Positions 43,148 through 51,455 of a stretch of DNA of 64,000 nucleotides are shown here, in pieces. The stretch is taken from NCBI GenBank assembly GCA_016188045.1, contig JACPIM010000007.1:30334-94333 (forward strand), read 5' to 3'. The notes beneath the pieces were generated by a model, which was given only the letters and a program-made list of their open reading frames with translations, was not told where the DNA came from and did not search any database. Position numbers and translations under genes: made by a program. Numbering within the stretch: the first letter of the stretch is position 1; each line of letters opens with the position of its first letter. The stretch comes from Candidatus Woesearchaeota archaeon. GTDB lineage: Archaea > Nanobdellota > Nanobdellia > SCGC-AAA011-G17 > JACPIM01.

Positions 43148-43226
43148 TACTGAACGGTTTTTATGTGTTTTTTGAGTATTTGGGTTAAAATGTGGTTTAT
43201 TGGTGTTTTTAGAAGAGTGAGAATAG

Positions 43227-43883
43227 TTAAAATCGGTTAGAAAGATGAGTTTGTGATGGATCTATTGATTTATAATACAGATTTATTAGCTTTTGAGTGG
43301 AAGTGAGAGATCTGAAAGATGGATTGATGGAGAGAATTATTGAGTTATTTCTTAGTCTTTTTTTCATTACTGGAGCCCCTTTAGATATCATAGAACTGAC
43401 ATATCCCCTTAAACAACCAGAAGTGAGACTTAATTTGCCTTCTAGAAGGGTATAGTTCACGGTTGTTCCTTGCTCTTCAAGTTGATAAATTAATAAAAAA
43501 AGATGAAATTCTTGTTTAGTGAGAGTTAAGAGGCCTTTTTCTACATTCTGAATACTATGTGTTGGTTCTTTTTTCGATAAATCCTGGATTTGTGAGTCTT
43601 CTGTTTCTTCAAAATCGATATTTGCTTGGATGTTTGATCGAAGGTTTGAAGGTTTGACTAGATGTTTATTTGATTGTTCATTTGTTTGAATATTTGAATA
43701 GACCCCATGATTTCCTGTGGAACTTTCAGTATTTTCTTCTTCTTTTTTAGTGGTTGTGGGGCTTTCAACTAATTTTTTTATTTCAGTTAAAACCTCTTTA
43801 TTTTGCCTTAGTTCGGCTTCTAGGCGCAAAATATCCTCTTTAACCCTTTGGAAAGAATTCCTTATTTTTTCTTCGTCTATCAT
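43227..43883 (-). CDS. winged-helix protein paralogous to the 44013 gene
   Basis: About 218 residues from the ATG at 43883 (a TTG at 43892 is less likely). An N-terminal coiled coil (IRNSFQRVKEDILRLEAELR) precedes a low-complexity Asn/Gln/Ser-rich linker (about 48-105). A C-terminal winged helix follows (LTLTKQEFHLFLLIYQLEEQ, then GKLSLTSGCLRGYVSSMISKGAPVMKKR). That last part matches the C-terminus of the 44013 protein nearly position by position (SSCVRGHVNSILTKGIPVVKNR). The two genes probably arose by duplication, with different N-terminal domains. Confidence 0.7.
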   Translation of the reverse strand: MIDEEKIRNSFQRVKEDILRLEAELRQNKEVLTEIKKLVESPTTTKKEEENTESSTGNHGVYSNIQTNEQSNKHLVKPSNLRSNIQANIDFEETEDSQIQDLSKKEPTHSIQNVEKGLLTLTKQEFHLFLLIYQLEEQGTTVNYTLLEGKLSLTSGCLRGYVSSMISKGAPVMKKRLRNNSIILSINPSFRSLTSTQKLINLYYKSIDPSQTHLSNRF

Positions 43884-44012
43884 TTTGAGCAAGGATAACC
43901 TAGAAGTTTAAATTATTTTATATGTTTGATTAGTTGTATCGGTTTGTTTATTTGATTGATTATGGAGAAATATAAATAAAAGAAATAGAAAGTTGGGTCC
44001 GTTGGGCACTAT

Positions 44013-44705
44013 TCAAAAATCTTCTTGATCTGAGATTATTTGCTTTGGAATGGCCAAATTTGGCACTTTTTCCTTGTCAATATATAAAAATATTTTGCCG
44101 TTGAAGTTCCTGTTTTTTACTACTGGAATTCCTTTTGTGAGGATAGAATTTACATGTCCTCGAACACAACTGCTTGAAATCCTAATCAGACTAGATATTT
44201 CTGCATATGTGGGGTACTTTTTTTCTTCATTATATCTTATAATTGTTTTAACTATGGCTGTTTCTCTGACTGTGAGACCCCCTTTTTGAATGAGTTGGGG
44301 CGTTTGTTCTTCTGATTCTGAGTTTGTTTCTTTATTTTTGATTTCTATAGATTTTTGATGAAACTTTCTTGGTTTTCCTAGCGCCAATCCTTTGGCTTCT
44401 ACATTAAAATAATCACATAGTTCTTGGGTTTCTTCATCGATATATTGTGTAACTAACATGCCCATTATTTGACCTCTTGGAATACCTTCTTTTTGTAAGG
44501 CTAAGGTATATTTGGCTATTTGTGAGACTGAGTCGTGTGATGGCTCTAATTTAACCTCTACTAGTACAAAGTTATCATTTTTGTCTTTACATAACAAATC
44601 TACAAATCCTGCCCCAACCTTCCTTTGTCTATCAATTACCACTAATCCCTCTTCTATTACTCCTGGGTTTTCTTCTAGAAATTGCTCTAATTTATATTCT
44701 TCCAT
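44013..44705 (-). CDS. NucS/EndoMS-like nuclease domain fused to a winged helix
   Basis: A 230-residue protein. Residues 1-105 match the NucS/DUF91 nuclease domain: LEQFLEENPGVIEEGLVVID, RQRKVGAGFVDLLCKDKNDN and FVLVEVKLEPSHDSVSQIAK, with the D...ExK catalytic set (VDLL, VEVK) and the QI-x2-Y helix. Residues about 145-225 form a winged helix (LTVRETAIVKTIIRYNEEKK, YPTYAEISSLIRISSSCVRG, HVNSILTKGIPVVKN). NucS normally has an N-terminal dimerisation domain and cuts mismatched DNA; here that domain is missing and an HTH replaces it. AGGAGATGATATT precedes the ATG. A long structured leader lies upstream. Confidence 0.78.
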   Translation of the reverse strand: MEEYKLEQFLEENPGVIEEGLVVIDRQRKVGAGFVDLLCKDKNDNFVLVEVKLEPSHDSVSQIAKYTLALQKEGIPRGQIMGMLVTQYIDEETQELCDYFNVEAKGLALGKPRKFHQKSIEIKNKETNSESEEQTPQLIQKGGLTVRETAIVKTIIRYNEEKKYPTYAEISSLIRISSSCVRGHVNSILTKGIPVVKNRNFNGKIFLYIDKEKVPNLAIPKQIISDQEDF

Positions 44706-44730
44706 AATATCATCTCCTTTTTTTCGTAAG

Positions 44731-44812
44731 TTTTATAACCCGAGAATTCATGAATGTCCTCGGGGTTTTGTCTGCTGGACTTAATCCCCTAACTTCCTTT
44801 GGGAAGTTAGTT
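44731..44812 (-). promoter_or_regulatory. structured leader/operator region of the nuclease-HTH gene
   Basis: Three inverted repeats lie between the TATA (about 44814-44821) and the SD. A 9-bp perfect hairpin CTAACTTCC/GGAAGTTAG (44789-44810) covers the expected transcription start. GGGG/CCCC and GTCC/GGAC pairings span the middle. CCCGAG/CTCGGG encloses the palindrome ATTCATGAAT. The first looks like an operator; the rest would fold in RNA. The gap beyond it (44822-44929) has TATA-like sequences on both strands and a GTGTAACAC palindrome but no ORF. Confidence 0.45.
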
Positions 44813-44929
44813 TATTTTATAGAAAGCTAAATTAATATATAAAGGCTACGCGTGTGGTTGTCGTGTAACACTTGCCTGGGATATAAAGGTTGGAGAACAA
44901 TAATAAATTTTTAAGAAATAGAGTTAAAG

Positions 44930-45607
44930 CTATTGGTCTTTTCTAAGTTTATAGAGTGCGCTAGCTACTGATGTTGAATTTCGAACTATTTTGCCATTAT
45001 GATATATATTATTTAGCTCAGTAGCTATTCTTTTATTATTTATTTGACTACCACACCTAAATTTTGGATTTTGTGATAGCCTTTGTGCATATTCTAACTC
45101 TGAAAACCTTGTATATGTATTGGTTTCTTCTCTTTCAATCCAGGGAACAAACCCATTTGCAGAAGCTGCTGCTCTACCTGCTTTTTTGCCATATTTTTTA
45201 CTAAGTTTACTACGCTCTTCCGGAGAAATAGAAAATATTGCCTGCTTCTTTGTAAAGGAGGTTTCTCCTCTCATTCTTCCACCACGTTTCATGTGCTCTG
45301 TGGCTATTTGTTCAAGCTCGTCTCCATCATTAATTAAATCATGTAAGGCAAATTGAATAGCGGTTCGTGCCCCATCTTCTGTTGTACCATATTTTGTAAC
45401 TATCCTATATTTATCTATTATCTCGGAGATAAAATGACCAGTTCTATAATCTGTAGCAATTTGTGGTATCTCAATAACTAGGCGATCAGCAATCTGTCTG
45501 GCTCTTATAATAGTTATTATTTGGTCTCGAGATAGCCCCCCGGTACTAATCATAGAAAGTATAGAATCTAAGTTTTCTGATTTATGGCTCTTTGGTTTAT
45601 TTTCCAT
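44930..45607 (-). CDS. orphan protein of unknown function, shared-promoter set
   Basis: A 225-residue mostly helical protein. The N-terminal half (LSRDQIITIIRARQIADRLV, IDKYRIVTKYGTTEDGARTA) looks like an HTH-containing helical domain. The C-terminal half has a basic EERSKLSKKYGKKAGRAAASA stretch and IATELNNIYHNGKIVRNSTS, then VASALYKLRK, which resembles a DNA-binding winged helix. I do not assign a family. A DNA-associated role is a reasonable guess. The ATG is about 27 nt after the TATA of copy 5 of the shared operator block. Confidence 0.65.
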   Translation of the reverse strand: MENKPKSHKSENLDSILSMISTGGLSRDQIITIIRARQIADRLVIEIPQIATDYRTGHFISEIIDKYRIVTKYGTTEDGARTAIQFALHDLINDGDELEQIATEHMKRGGRMRGETSFTKKQAIFSISPEERSKLSKKYGKKAGRAAASANGFVPWIEREETNTYTRFSELEYAQRLSQNPKFRCGSQINNKRIATELNNIYHNGKIVRNSTSVASALYKLRKDQ

Positions 45608-45627
45608 AAATTTGAATAGGGGTACAT

Positions 45628-45666
45628 CTTTTTAAGCCTTTCTATCTGTAACTACCTAAAAGTAAT
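45628..45666 (-). promoter_or_regulatory. shared operator-BRE-TATA block, copy 5
   Basis: Read towards the gene, ACTTTTAGGTAGT is followed by TACAGATAGAAAGGCTTAAA. It differs from copy 4 at only a few positions over 38 nt, although the two control unrelated genes 7 kb apart on opposite strands. Confidence 0.7.
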
Positions 45667-45700
45667 TATTATTTCCCAAACTCTTTTTTAAACATCCCTC

Positions 45701-46022
45701 TTAAAACTTAAACAACCTTTCATAATCTTTATGATTCATCCAATCAAGAACTATTGCTAAAACTTCAACTTCGTTATTTGTTATTGTATATAACAATCTT
45801 CAATCTTTTCTTAAGTTGTAAATCCAAAGATTACCTAGATTATATTTTTGTATTACTTTTTTTGGAATAAGTTTTTTCTTTACATTCCTACCAAAAAAAG
45901 CATTTTGTTTGATCGTTTTTAAGTGCTTCTTCTATCTCTTTGTAAAGTCTCTCATTCTCTGACTTCAAACTTTCAAATGTCTTTTTCAGTTCTTCATCAG
46001 CAAAAATTACTCTGGCTTCCAT
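45701..46022 (-). pseudogene. RelE/ParE-family toxin, inactivated by a frameshift and a nonsense codon
   Basis: The minus strand opens at ATG 46022 (MEARVIFADEELKKTFESLK) and hits a stop after 43 codons. A one-base shift near 45901-45915 restores FFGRNVKKKLIPKKVIQKYN, then LGNLWIYNLRKD. Next comes an in-frame TGA (45800-45802) where RelE proteins have Trp, then RLLYTITNNEVEVLAIVLDW and MNHKDYERLFKF to TAA at 45701. The reconstructed order is that of a RelE/YoeB-like ribosome-dependent mRNA nuclease. It overlaps the 3' end of its partner gene by 16 nt, the usual operon layout. Both lesions would abolish the toxin. Confidence 0.8.
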
Positions 46023-46339
46023 TCTAAGTCTTTTCTGTTTGCATATTTTTCATATAAGGTGGGATTCCATATGTAAACAACATAGCTCTCATTGTCATAG
46101 GCTATTCTTAATGTGTCTTCTAAATATTCCATTATCACCTGAAAGGTTTGCCACATTACTTTTTTTGGCAGTTTTTTGAAAAGCTCTGTTTTTTTATATT
46201 CTCCAGAATGTTCATCTATGAATTTCTCTACCATTGAAACTGTTTGCAATGTTGGAGATCTAGCTATGTTGTTTGTTTCAATATATTTTTTTTCTTTTTG
46301 TATAGTCTCGGCTTGCATATTAAACTCCTTGATTATCAT
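46007..46339 (-). CDS. probable antitoxin partner of the decayed RelE toxin
   Basis: A 110-residue protein (alternative ATG at residue 8). The core ARSPTLQTVSMVEKFIDEHS, then ELFKKLPKKVMWQTFQVIME and YLEDTLRIAYDNESYVVYIW, is a winged-helix-like layout found next to RelE-type toxins in archaea. It is intact while the toxin is broken, the order of decay expected because losing the antitoxin first would be harmful. The promoter has AGAAAGATTTAAATAG near the start but lacks the full shared operator. Confidence 0.65.
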   Translation of the reverse strand: MIIKEFNMQAETIQKEKKYIETNNIARSPTLQTVSMVEKFIDEHSGEYKKTELFKKLPKKVMWQTFQVIMEYLEDTLRIAYDNESYVVYIWNPTLYEKYANRKDLEWKPE

Positions 46340-46395
46340 AATATCAGTTGATATTACTATTTAAATCTTTCTGTTGGTGATTTTTAATTAGAAAA

Positions 46396-46935
46396 TTAAT
46401 TCTTACTAAATTCCTTCTTAAACAACCCAACAAAAACATCTTCTTGTAATGTAAGACCTAGAGATAATAAACTATTAGCATATTCTTTTGCTAATTGTAA
46501 TTGTGATAGATTTTTAGGCGGAGTATAATTTAAAATCCTATTTAAAGTATAAGAATTAATAAAATTATTATTTATCTCAAGAGAAATCTCTTTATTCTTA
46601 TCTAAAACCCCCGGTTTATTTAGATTTACTTTAAAATCATTAAAAACAAATACCTCTTTAGATATCTCTAAAAAACCGTAATTCAGTAATTCTAACTTGA
46701 TTAGGTCTTTTTTTATTTTTGTTAAAGAATTGCTTTTAAAATATAAATCTAAATCTTGAGCAATAAAATCTTTAAAGGTTTTATTTTTCTTTTTCTCTAA
46801 TTTATAAATACGCCCAAGATATTTTTTTACTTTTTGCTTTGGTGTTTTTGTTTTTCTGTGCTTTATAGAAACTAAGTAGGCATATTCTACTATTTTACCT
46901 GAATTTAATTTTCTTTTTTTAGATCTGATATACAT
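46396..46935 (-). CDS. hypothetical protein with transposase-like N-terminus
   Basis: About 179 residues from the ATG at 46935, chosen over a TTG at 46980 because AGGTG lies 5-6 nt upstream. The N-terminus MYIRSKKRKLNSGKIVEYAY, then LVSIKHRKTKTPKQKVKKYL and GRIYKL, matches the opening of IS1634/IS4-type transposases, but no DDE catalytic region follows. The rest is Asn/Lys/Leu-rich and helical. It may be a domesticated N-terminal fragment or a small RNA/DNA-binding protein. It marks the right end of the accessory island. Confidence 0.55.
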   Translation of the reverse strand: MYIRSKKRKLNSGKIVEYAYLVSIKHRKTKTPKQKVKKYLGRIYKLEKKKNKTFKDFIAQDLDLYFKSNSLTKIKKDLIKLELLNYGFLEISKEVFVFNDFKVNLNKPGVLDKNKEISLEINNNFINSYTLNRILNYTPPKNLSQLQLAKEYANSLLSLGLTLQEDVFVGLFKKEFSKN

Positions 46936-47130
46936 ATAGACACCTGCGGTTTCCCAAATTGTTTTACAATTAGGCCCCAAAGCACAAGCTTTTAGGGCTA
47001 TTACTTCCCTTTTAATTTAGTTCTTATCAACTCTCTTAAAATATTAGAATAAATAAAGGTTTTTATTTAGTAATGTAGAAATGGTTTTTTCGAGCTCTTT
47101 TTGATTATGGTTTTTTCTAAAAGAAAATAC

Positions 47131-47580
47131 TCAACCAATATAATCTCCCTTTTCTTCTTTTTCGTTTGTAACAGGACGTACTGTTGGAAAAGGAATATGG
47201 GGAGGAATGTTAATTTCTTGTTCTAAAGCTAGTGCTTTTATTGAAGATCTTAGAATAACTGTGTTTAAAACAAGTTGTTTTATATCTAATGGTATGTCTT
47301 TTTTATCTTTCCAATTTTTAATAATATCTTTCATTGTTTTAGCATCTTCCATATAATAAATAAAACCTTCAATAGTAACATTTGCTATTTTTGGATTATA
47401 TTCTAGAATAAACTCGAAATCGAACCTTAAACCGTCTGATTGTGTTTTTCCTGTTGGTAATTTTTCTTCTGAAACTTGTTTGATGCCTAATTTAGAATTA
47501 ATATTTACCTTAGTTGCTTCTTTAATAGGATTGAGCTTTTCAGCCTGTAATTTTGTAAAATTAAAACCGACTATTGGCAT
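47131..47580 (-). CDS. conserved archaeal protein, SecB-like fold suspected
   Basis: A 149-residue protein. A beta-rich middle (LRFDFEFILEYNPKIANVTI, EGFIYYMED) is followed by a helix NTVILRSSIKALALEQEINI and then PPHIPFPTVRP. The helix-then-PPHIP(F/L)P ending and overall strand order recall archaeal proteins compared to the chaperone SecB. I offer that as a tentative family match only. It lies 24 nt downstream of lonB on the same strand, so a link to protein quality control is plausible. Confidence 0.6.
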   Translation of the reverse strand: MPIVGFNFTKLQAEKLNPIKEATKVNINSKLGIKQVSEEKLPTGKTQSDGLRFDFEFILEYNPKIANVTIEGFIYYMEDAKTMKDIIKNWKDKKDIPLDIKQLVLNTVILRSSIKALALEQEINIPPHIPFPTVRPVTNEKEEKGDYIG

Positions 47581-47604
47581 TTTAAGAAAAATAAAAGAAG
47601 AGGG

Positions 47605-49479
47605 TTATTTAAAGCTTTTTATTCTCTTGAATATATCTTGTTTGCCTTTCCAATCCAGTGCTTCTTTCAATACCTCGGTTATTGTGTTAACTGGAACTAT
47701 CTTTATTTTCTTGAGTTTTTCAGGAGAAATTACTATATCTTTTAGATTTGTTTTTGGAATTATTACTTTTTTAATGCCTGCATCTATCGCTGCCTCTATT
47801 TTAGATGAAACGCCACCAACAGCTAAAACTTCTCCGCGAACTGATAAAGATCCTGTCATTGCTGTGTCTTGTTTTATAGGAACTTTCTTTAATGCTGAGA
47901 TTATTGCTGTTGCAACTGCTATAGAAGCTGAATCTCCTTCTACGCCTTCTGACATTGTTCCTATGAACTGAACAAAAATATCATATTTTTCATTGATGTC
48001 TTCACCAAAATATTTTAATATAATTGCTGAAACATTTTTTACTGCTTCTTTTGCGATTTTACCTAGTTGGCCGGTTGCTACTATTTCTGCATTTTTTCCA
48101 CCTGGAACAACCTCTGATTCTATTGGTAAGACTATGCCTGAGAAAGAAGAATCTGAGCCTATAACTGCCAAACCATTAATTCTTCCAATTTCTATTCCTT
48201 CTGTTCTGATAACATTATATTTCTTTTTATTTTCAATATATTTATCTGCTATTTGTTGTTCTAATGTTCTTGCTAGTTTTTTTGCATCTGAAACATGAAT
48301 TGGCAAAACTAGCTTTGCTTTTTGTTCTAAAGCTAAATCTCCTGCTGCTCTTATCAAACCCCCCAATTCACGCAACTTCAAGGTTAATTTATTTGAAATT
48401 CCTGCTCTTTTTCTCGCTTCTTCTATTATTAAAGAAATTGCTTCTCTTGAAAAATGCGGAATTTTTCCATCTTTAACAACTTCTTGTGCTACAAACTGGA
48501 TAATTTTATTTCTATTCTCTCTTGTATCTTCTATTGTATCATTCATATAAATTTCATAACCATAACCACGAATTCTTGATCTTAGTGCTGGATGCATATG
48601 TTTAACTGTTTCTAAATTGCCTGCTGCTACTAGAATAAAGTCAGTTGGAACGGGCTCTGAGCGAACCATTGCTCCGGATGATCTTTCTGATTGCCCTGTA
48701 ATTGGATATTTTTTTTCTTGTATTGCTGTTAATAATTCCTGCTGAGACTCTGGCTTTAAATTAGCTATTTCATCTATGAATAAAACACCGCCGTTTGCTC
48801 TGTGAATCATTCCAGGGACTAATCTTTCATACGCTGGAGTTCCTAAACCCCCACTCTGTAACGGATCATGAAGCACATCACCAAGTAAAGCTCCCGCATG
48901 AGCACCCGAACCGTCAATAAATGGTGCTTTGTCTTTATCTGAGTTATCGACTAACAATCTTGGTATTTGAAATGAAACTTGTTTTTGTCTTTTTCCTAGA
49001 TTTATAAAAATTATAATACCAAAGATAAATATCATTCCTGTGATCATAGATGCTGCATATATTATATCAGAAATTTCTCCTATTTTCCAAAAATAATATG
49101 GAAGTAGTGAAATAAATGCTGCAAATAATAAAATTATCCAAGTTTGATTCTTAAATGATGTTGCTGCTTTTATTCTTGCAGTAGTTATTATTTTTTTAGC
49201 TTCCCCTTTTTGATATGTTTTAATTATTGGTGTATTTTCATCTGTTAAATTTGGCAGGGAAACAATGTCTTTTAGTTTTTCTTTAGGAAGTAACTCTGCT
49301 ACTGCTTGGCCTAGCATTGACTTTCCAGTTCCAGGACCACCTATCAATAAAACATTTCTTCTTTGTTTTGCTGCTTTCTTAATTAAGTTTAAAGCTGTTT
49401 CTTGACCTACTATTTGTTCTGAAATCTTATTAGAAACCTTTACTTCTGCTGTTGATTTTATTTTAGAAAGATCTTTCAT
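47605..49479 (-). CDS. lonB: membrane-anchored archaeal Lon protease (LonB)
   Basis: A 624-residue LonB. The AAA+ module has Walker [12 protein letters not shown] near residue 45. It is interrupted by two membrane helices (about 112-160: [36 protein letters not shown]). Walker B is [10 protein letters not shown]. The C-terminal protease domain has [18 protein letters not shown] with the nucleophile Ser and [14 protein letters not shown] with the catalytic Lys. It degrades unfolded and some membrane proteins. It is downstream of the PRC-barrel gene. Confidence 0.95.
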   Translation of the reverse strand: MKDLSKIKSTAEVKVSNKISEQIVGQETALNLIKKAAKQRRNVLLIGGPGTGKSMLGQAVAELLPKEKLKDIVSLPNLTDENTPIIKTYQKGEAKKIITTARIKAATSFKNQTWIILLFAAFISLLPYYFWKIGEISDIIYAASMITGMIFIFGIIIFINLGKRQKQVSFQIPRLLVDNSDKDKAPFIDGSGAHAGALLGDVLHDPLQSGGLGTPAYERLVPGMIHRANGGVLFIDEIANLKPESQQELLTAIQEKKYPITGQSERSSGAMVRSEPVPTDFILVAAGNLETVKHMHPALRSRIRGYGYEIYMNDTIEDTRENRNKIIQFVAQEVVKDGKIPHFSREAISLIIEEARKRAGISNKLTLKLRELGGLIRAAGDLALEQKAKLVLPIHVSDAKKLARTLEQQIADKYIENKKKYNVIRTEGIEIGRINGLAVIGSDSSFSGIVLPIESEVVPGGKNAEIVATGQLGKIAKEAVKNVSAIILKYFGEDINEKYDIFVQFIGTMSEGVEGDSASIAVATAIISALKKVPIKQDTAMTGSLSVRGEVLAVGGVSSKIEAAIDAGIKKVIIPKTNLKDIVISPEKLKKIKIVPVNTITEVLKEALDWKGKQDIFKRIKSFK

Positions 49480-49533
49480 ATTGATTTAACTGTGTATATT
49501 ATATAAAAAGATTATGTTTAAATGTTGTAGTGA

Positions 49534-49797
49534 TTAAATTATATCTGATTCAGAAACAACCACAAAATCACCAATAGCCATGACTGCAGAGAATGGAATC
49601 ATTAAGTTTCCTTCTGTATCTTTTTCCAACTCCAAACCCTCTGTGTAGTTAGTGGGGTTTCTTAGTATAATTTGAATTAATTCTCCTGTCCTAGTTTCAA
49701 ATGTTATATTACCTACTTCACCAAATTTCTTTCCTGATTTAGTTATAACTGTTTTACCTAGGATTTGTTTTGAATATCTCTTATCTTCTTCTGTCAT
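49534..49797 (-). CDS. PRC-barrel domain protein
   Basis: Eighty-seven residues forming one PRC-barrel: SKQILGKTVITKSGKKFGEV, GNITFETRTGELIQIIL, then NLMIPFSAVMAIGDFVVV. This small beta barrel occurs in RimM and photosynthetic reaction centre H subunits. Archaeal stand-alone copies, some near cell-division genes such as CdpB, are common. The role here is unknown. It is the first gene left of the candidate origin, pointing away from it, and 55 nt upstream of lonB. Confidence 0.88.
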   Translation of the reverse strand: MTEEDKRYSKQILGKTVITKSGKKFGEVGNITFETRTGELIQIILRNPTNYTEGLELEKDTEGNLMIPFSAVMAIGDFVVVSESDII

Positions 49798-50249
49798 TTT
49801 TAATTAAACATGTTGTTTGAGTTTATAAATTTTATGAAAATTTAGTTTATATTTGGAAGTAGGAGCTTGGGTTCCCTCCTACACCTTATTTGCTTATGGA
49901 ATCAATATTTTTTTGTTTTGTATAATTCTATACTAATATTCTTAATTTTATATATTTTAATTAATTTTTTTAGTTGTAACTTTGAAAAGATGAATTTTAT
50001 TATATTTGATTTAGAAGGCTTATAGTATATATATAATTAATAATACTATTTTTATATATTAATTTTTGTTTTTAAATTTTTCTGTGTTCTATTATATTCT
50101 TATTTTGTAAAATATATATTCTATTATATTATTCTTGGTTTAAAATTTTAATTATTTTATAATAAAAAGGTTGCATATGAAATATAGGTGGGGGTATATC
50201 ATATTGTATGATGAGAATACTTAAATATAAGTTATACTGTTTTTGGGGT
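49798..50249. other. candidate replication origin: AT-rich gap upstream of orc1/cdc6
   Basis: About 450 nt without a gene, by far the most AT-rich stretch of the window, made of runs such as TATATATAATTAATAAT. It separates divergent genes and lies directly before orc1/cdc6-polD, the classical place for an archaeal origin. GGTGGGGGTATATC (50187-50200) and the 16-nt ACTGTTTTTGGGGTAT (50236-50251) share a GGGGTAT core like the G-string of origin recognition boxes. The true start of bidirectional replication cannot be shown from sequence alone. Confidence 0.55.
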
Positions 50250-50353
50250 ATGGGGGAAAAAGAGTTAAAAGATTTCTTTGTGGGATATCTGAGTAAGAGT
50301 TCTATTTTTAAAGATAAGAAGGCACTACAATCAAATTATACCCCAAAAACAGT
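50236..50353. repeat. 16-bp perfect inverted repeat, ORB-like
   Basis: ACTGTTTTTGGGGTAT (50236-50251) and its exact reverse complement ATACCCCAAAAACAGT (50338-50353) face each other 86 nt apart. The first copy overlaps the start codon of orc1/cdc6 and the second lies inside its coding sequence. Orc1/Cdc6 binds paired, oppositely oriented G-rich boxes at archaeal origins, so these could be both origin sites and an autorepression site. Confidence 0.6.
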
Positions 50354-51455
50354 TCCCTATAGAGATGAACAAATAGAAAATTTAGCAAGCATATTAGCTC
50401 CATCTTTACGAATGGAAAAACCTTCTAATCTTTTTATTTATGGAAAGACAGGAAGCGGGAAAACTTTATGTGTAAAACATGTTAGTGAAAACTTAAGTAA
50501 AATTGCCGAAGAAAAAAAGATTCCTATAAAAATATTTTACTTAAATTGTAAAATGAAGCGGGTTGCAGATACAGAATATAGGCTAGTTGCGCAGATGTGT
50601 AGGGAATTTGGTGTTGAAGTTCCGGCTACCGGATTACCAACAGATGAAATCTACAAAATTTTTGTTAATGAAATAGACAAACAGAAGAAACTATTATTGG
50701 TAATACTGGATGAGATAGATCAACTTGTTTTGAAAACAGGAGATGAGATCTTATATAATATGACTAGGTTGAATTCAGAATTAAAAAATAGTGAAGTTTC
50801 TTTAATAGGGATTAGTAATGATCTTGTTTTTACTGATAATTTAGATCCCAGAGTTAAAAGTAGTTTAAGTGAAGAAGAAATAGTTTTTTCCCCTTATGAT
50901 GCAATTCAACTACAGAAGATATTGAAACAAAGGGCCAAACTGGCTTTCAAGGAAGAAGTTGTCGGAGAGGGAGTAATAGAAAAATGTGCTGCGTATGCCG
51001 CTAGAGAACATGGAGATGCTAGAAGGGCTTTAGAACTCTTAAGGGTTGCAGGAGAATTAGTTGAAAGGGGGGGAGGTAAAATAATCAAGGAAGAGAACAT
51101 AGATCAAGCAGAGGAAAAGACGGAAAGAGATCGTGTTTTAGATATAATTAATACCCAACCCAAACAATTTAAGCTAACACTATATTCAATATTTAATTTT
51201 ATGGATAAAGGAATCCCAATTTTTACCGGGGATATTTATGATTTTTATAAAGATGTATGTATCAAAACTGGAGCAAAACCATTAACACAAAGGAGAGTTA
51301 GTGATATTATTGCTGAGTTAGATATGTTAGGGATAATTAATGCCAAAGTTATAAGTAAAGGAAGATATGGTAGAACGAGGCAAATTTGTTTAGCAATACC
51401 ACAAAACACAGTTCCTAAAGTTGTTGATCTTTTGAAAGAGGGATTAAATCTATGA
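50250..51455 (+). CDS. cdc6: Orc1/Cdc6 origin recognition protein
   Basis: About 401 residues from the ATG at 50250; an ATG at 50208 adds 14 residues but the family start is MGEKELKDFFVGYLSKSSIF. The AAA+ domain has NLFIYGKTGSGKTLCVKHVS (Walker A) and LLVILDEIDQL (Walker B). GISNDLVFTDNLDPRVKSSL is the conserved initiator loop, followed by lid EHGDARRALELLR (sensor 2) and a C-terminal winged helix. The TATA CTTAAATATAAG is 25 nt before 50250, so the message is leaderless. It overlaps the PolD small-subunit start as ATGA. Confidence 0.94.
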   Translation: MGEKELKDFFVGYLSKSSIFKDKKALQSNYTPKTVPYRDEQIENLASILAPSLRMEKPSNLFIYGKTGSGKTLCVKHVSENLSKIAEEKKIPIKIFYLNCKMKRVADTEYRLVAQMCREFGVEVPATGLPTDEIYKIFVNEIDKQKKLLLVILDEIDQLVLKTGDEILYNMTRLNSELKNSEVSLIGISNDLVFTDNLDPRVKSSLSEEEIVFSPYDAIQLQKILKQRAKLAFKEEVVGEGVIEKCAAYAAREHGDARRALELLRVAGELVERGGGKIIKEENIDQAEEKTERDRVLDIINTQPKQFKLTLYSIFNFMDKGIPIFTGDIYDFYKDVCIKTGAKPLTQRRVSDIIAELDMLGIINAKVISKGRYGRTRQICLAIPQNTVPKVVDLLKEGLNL

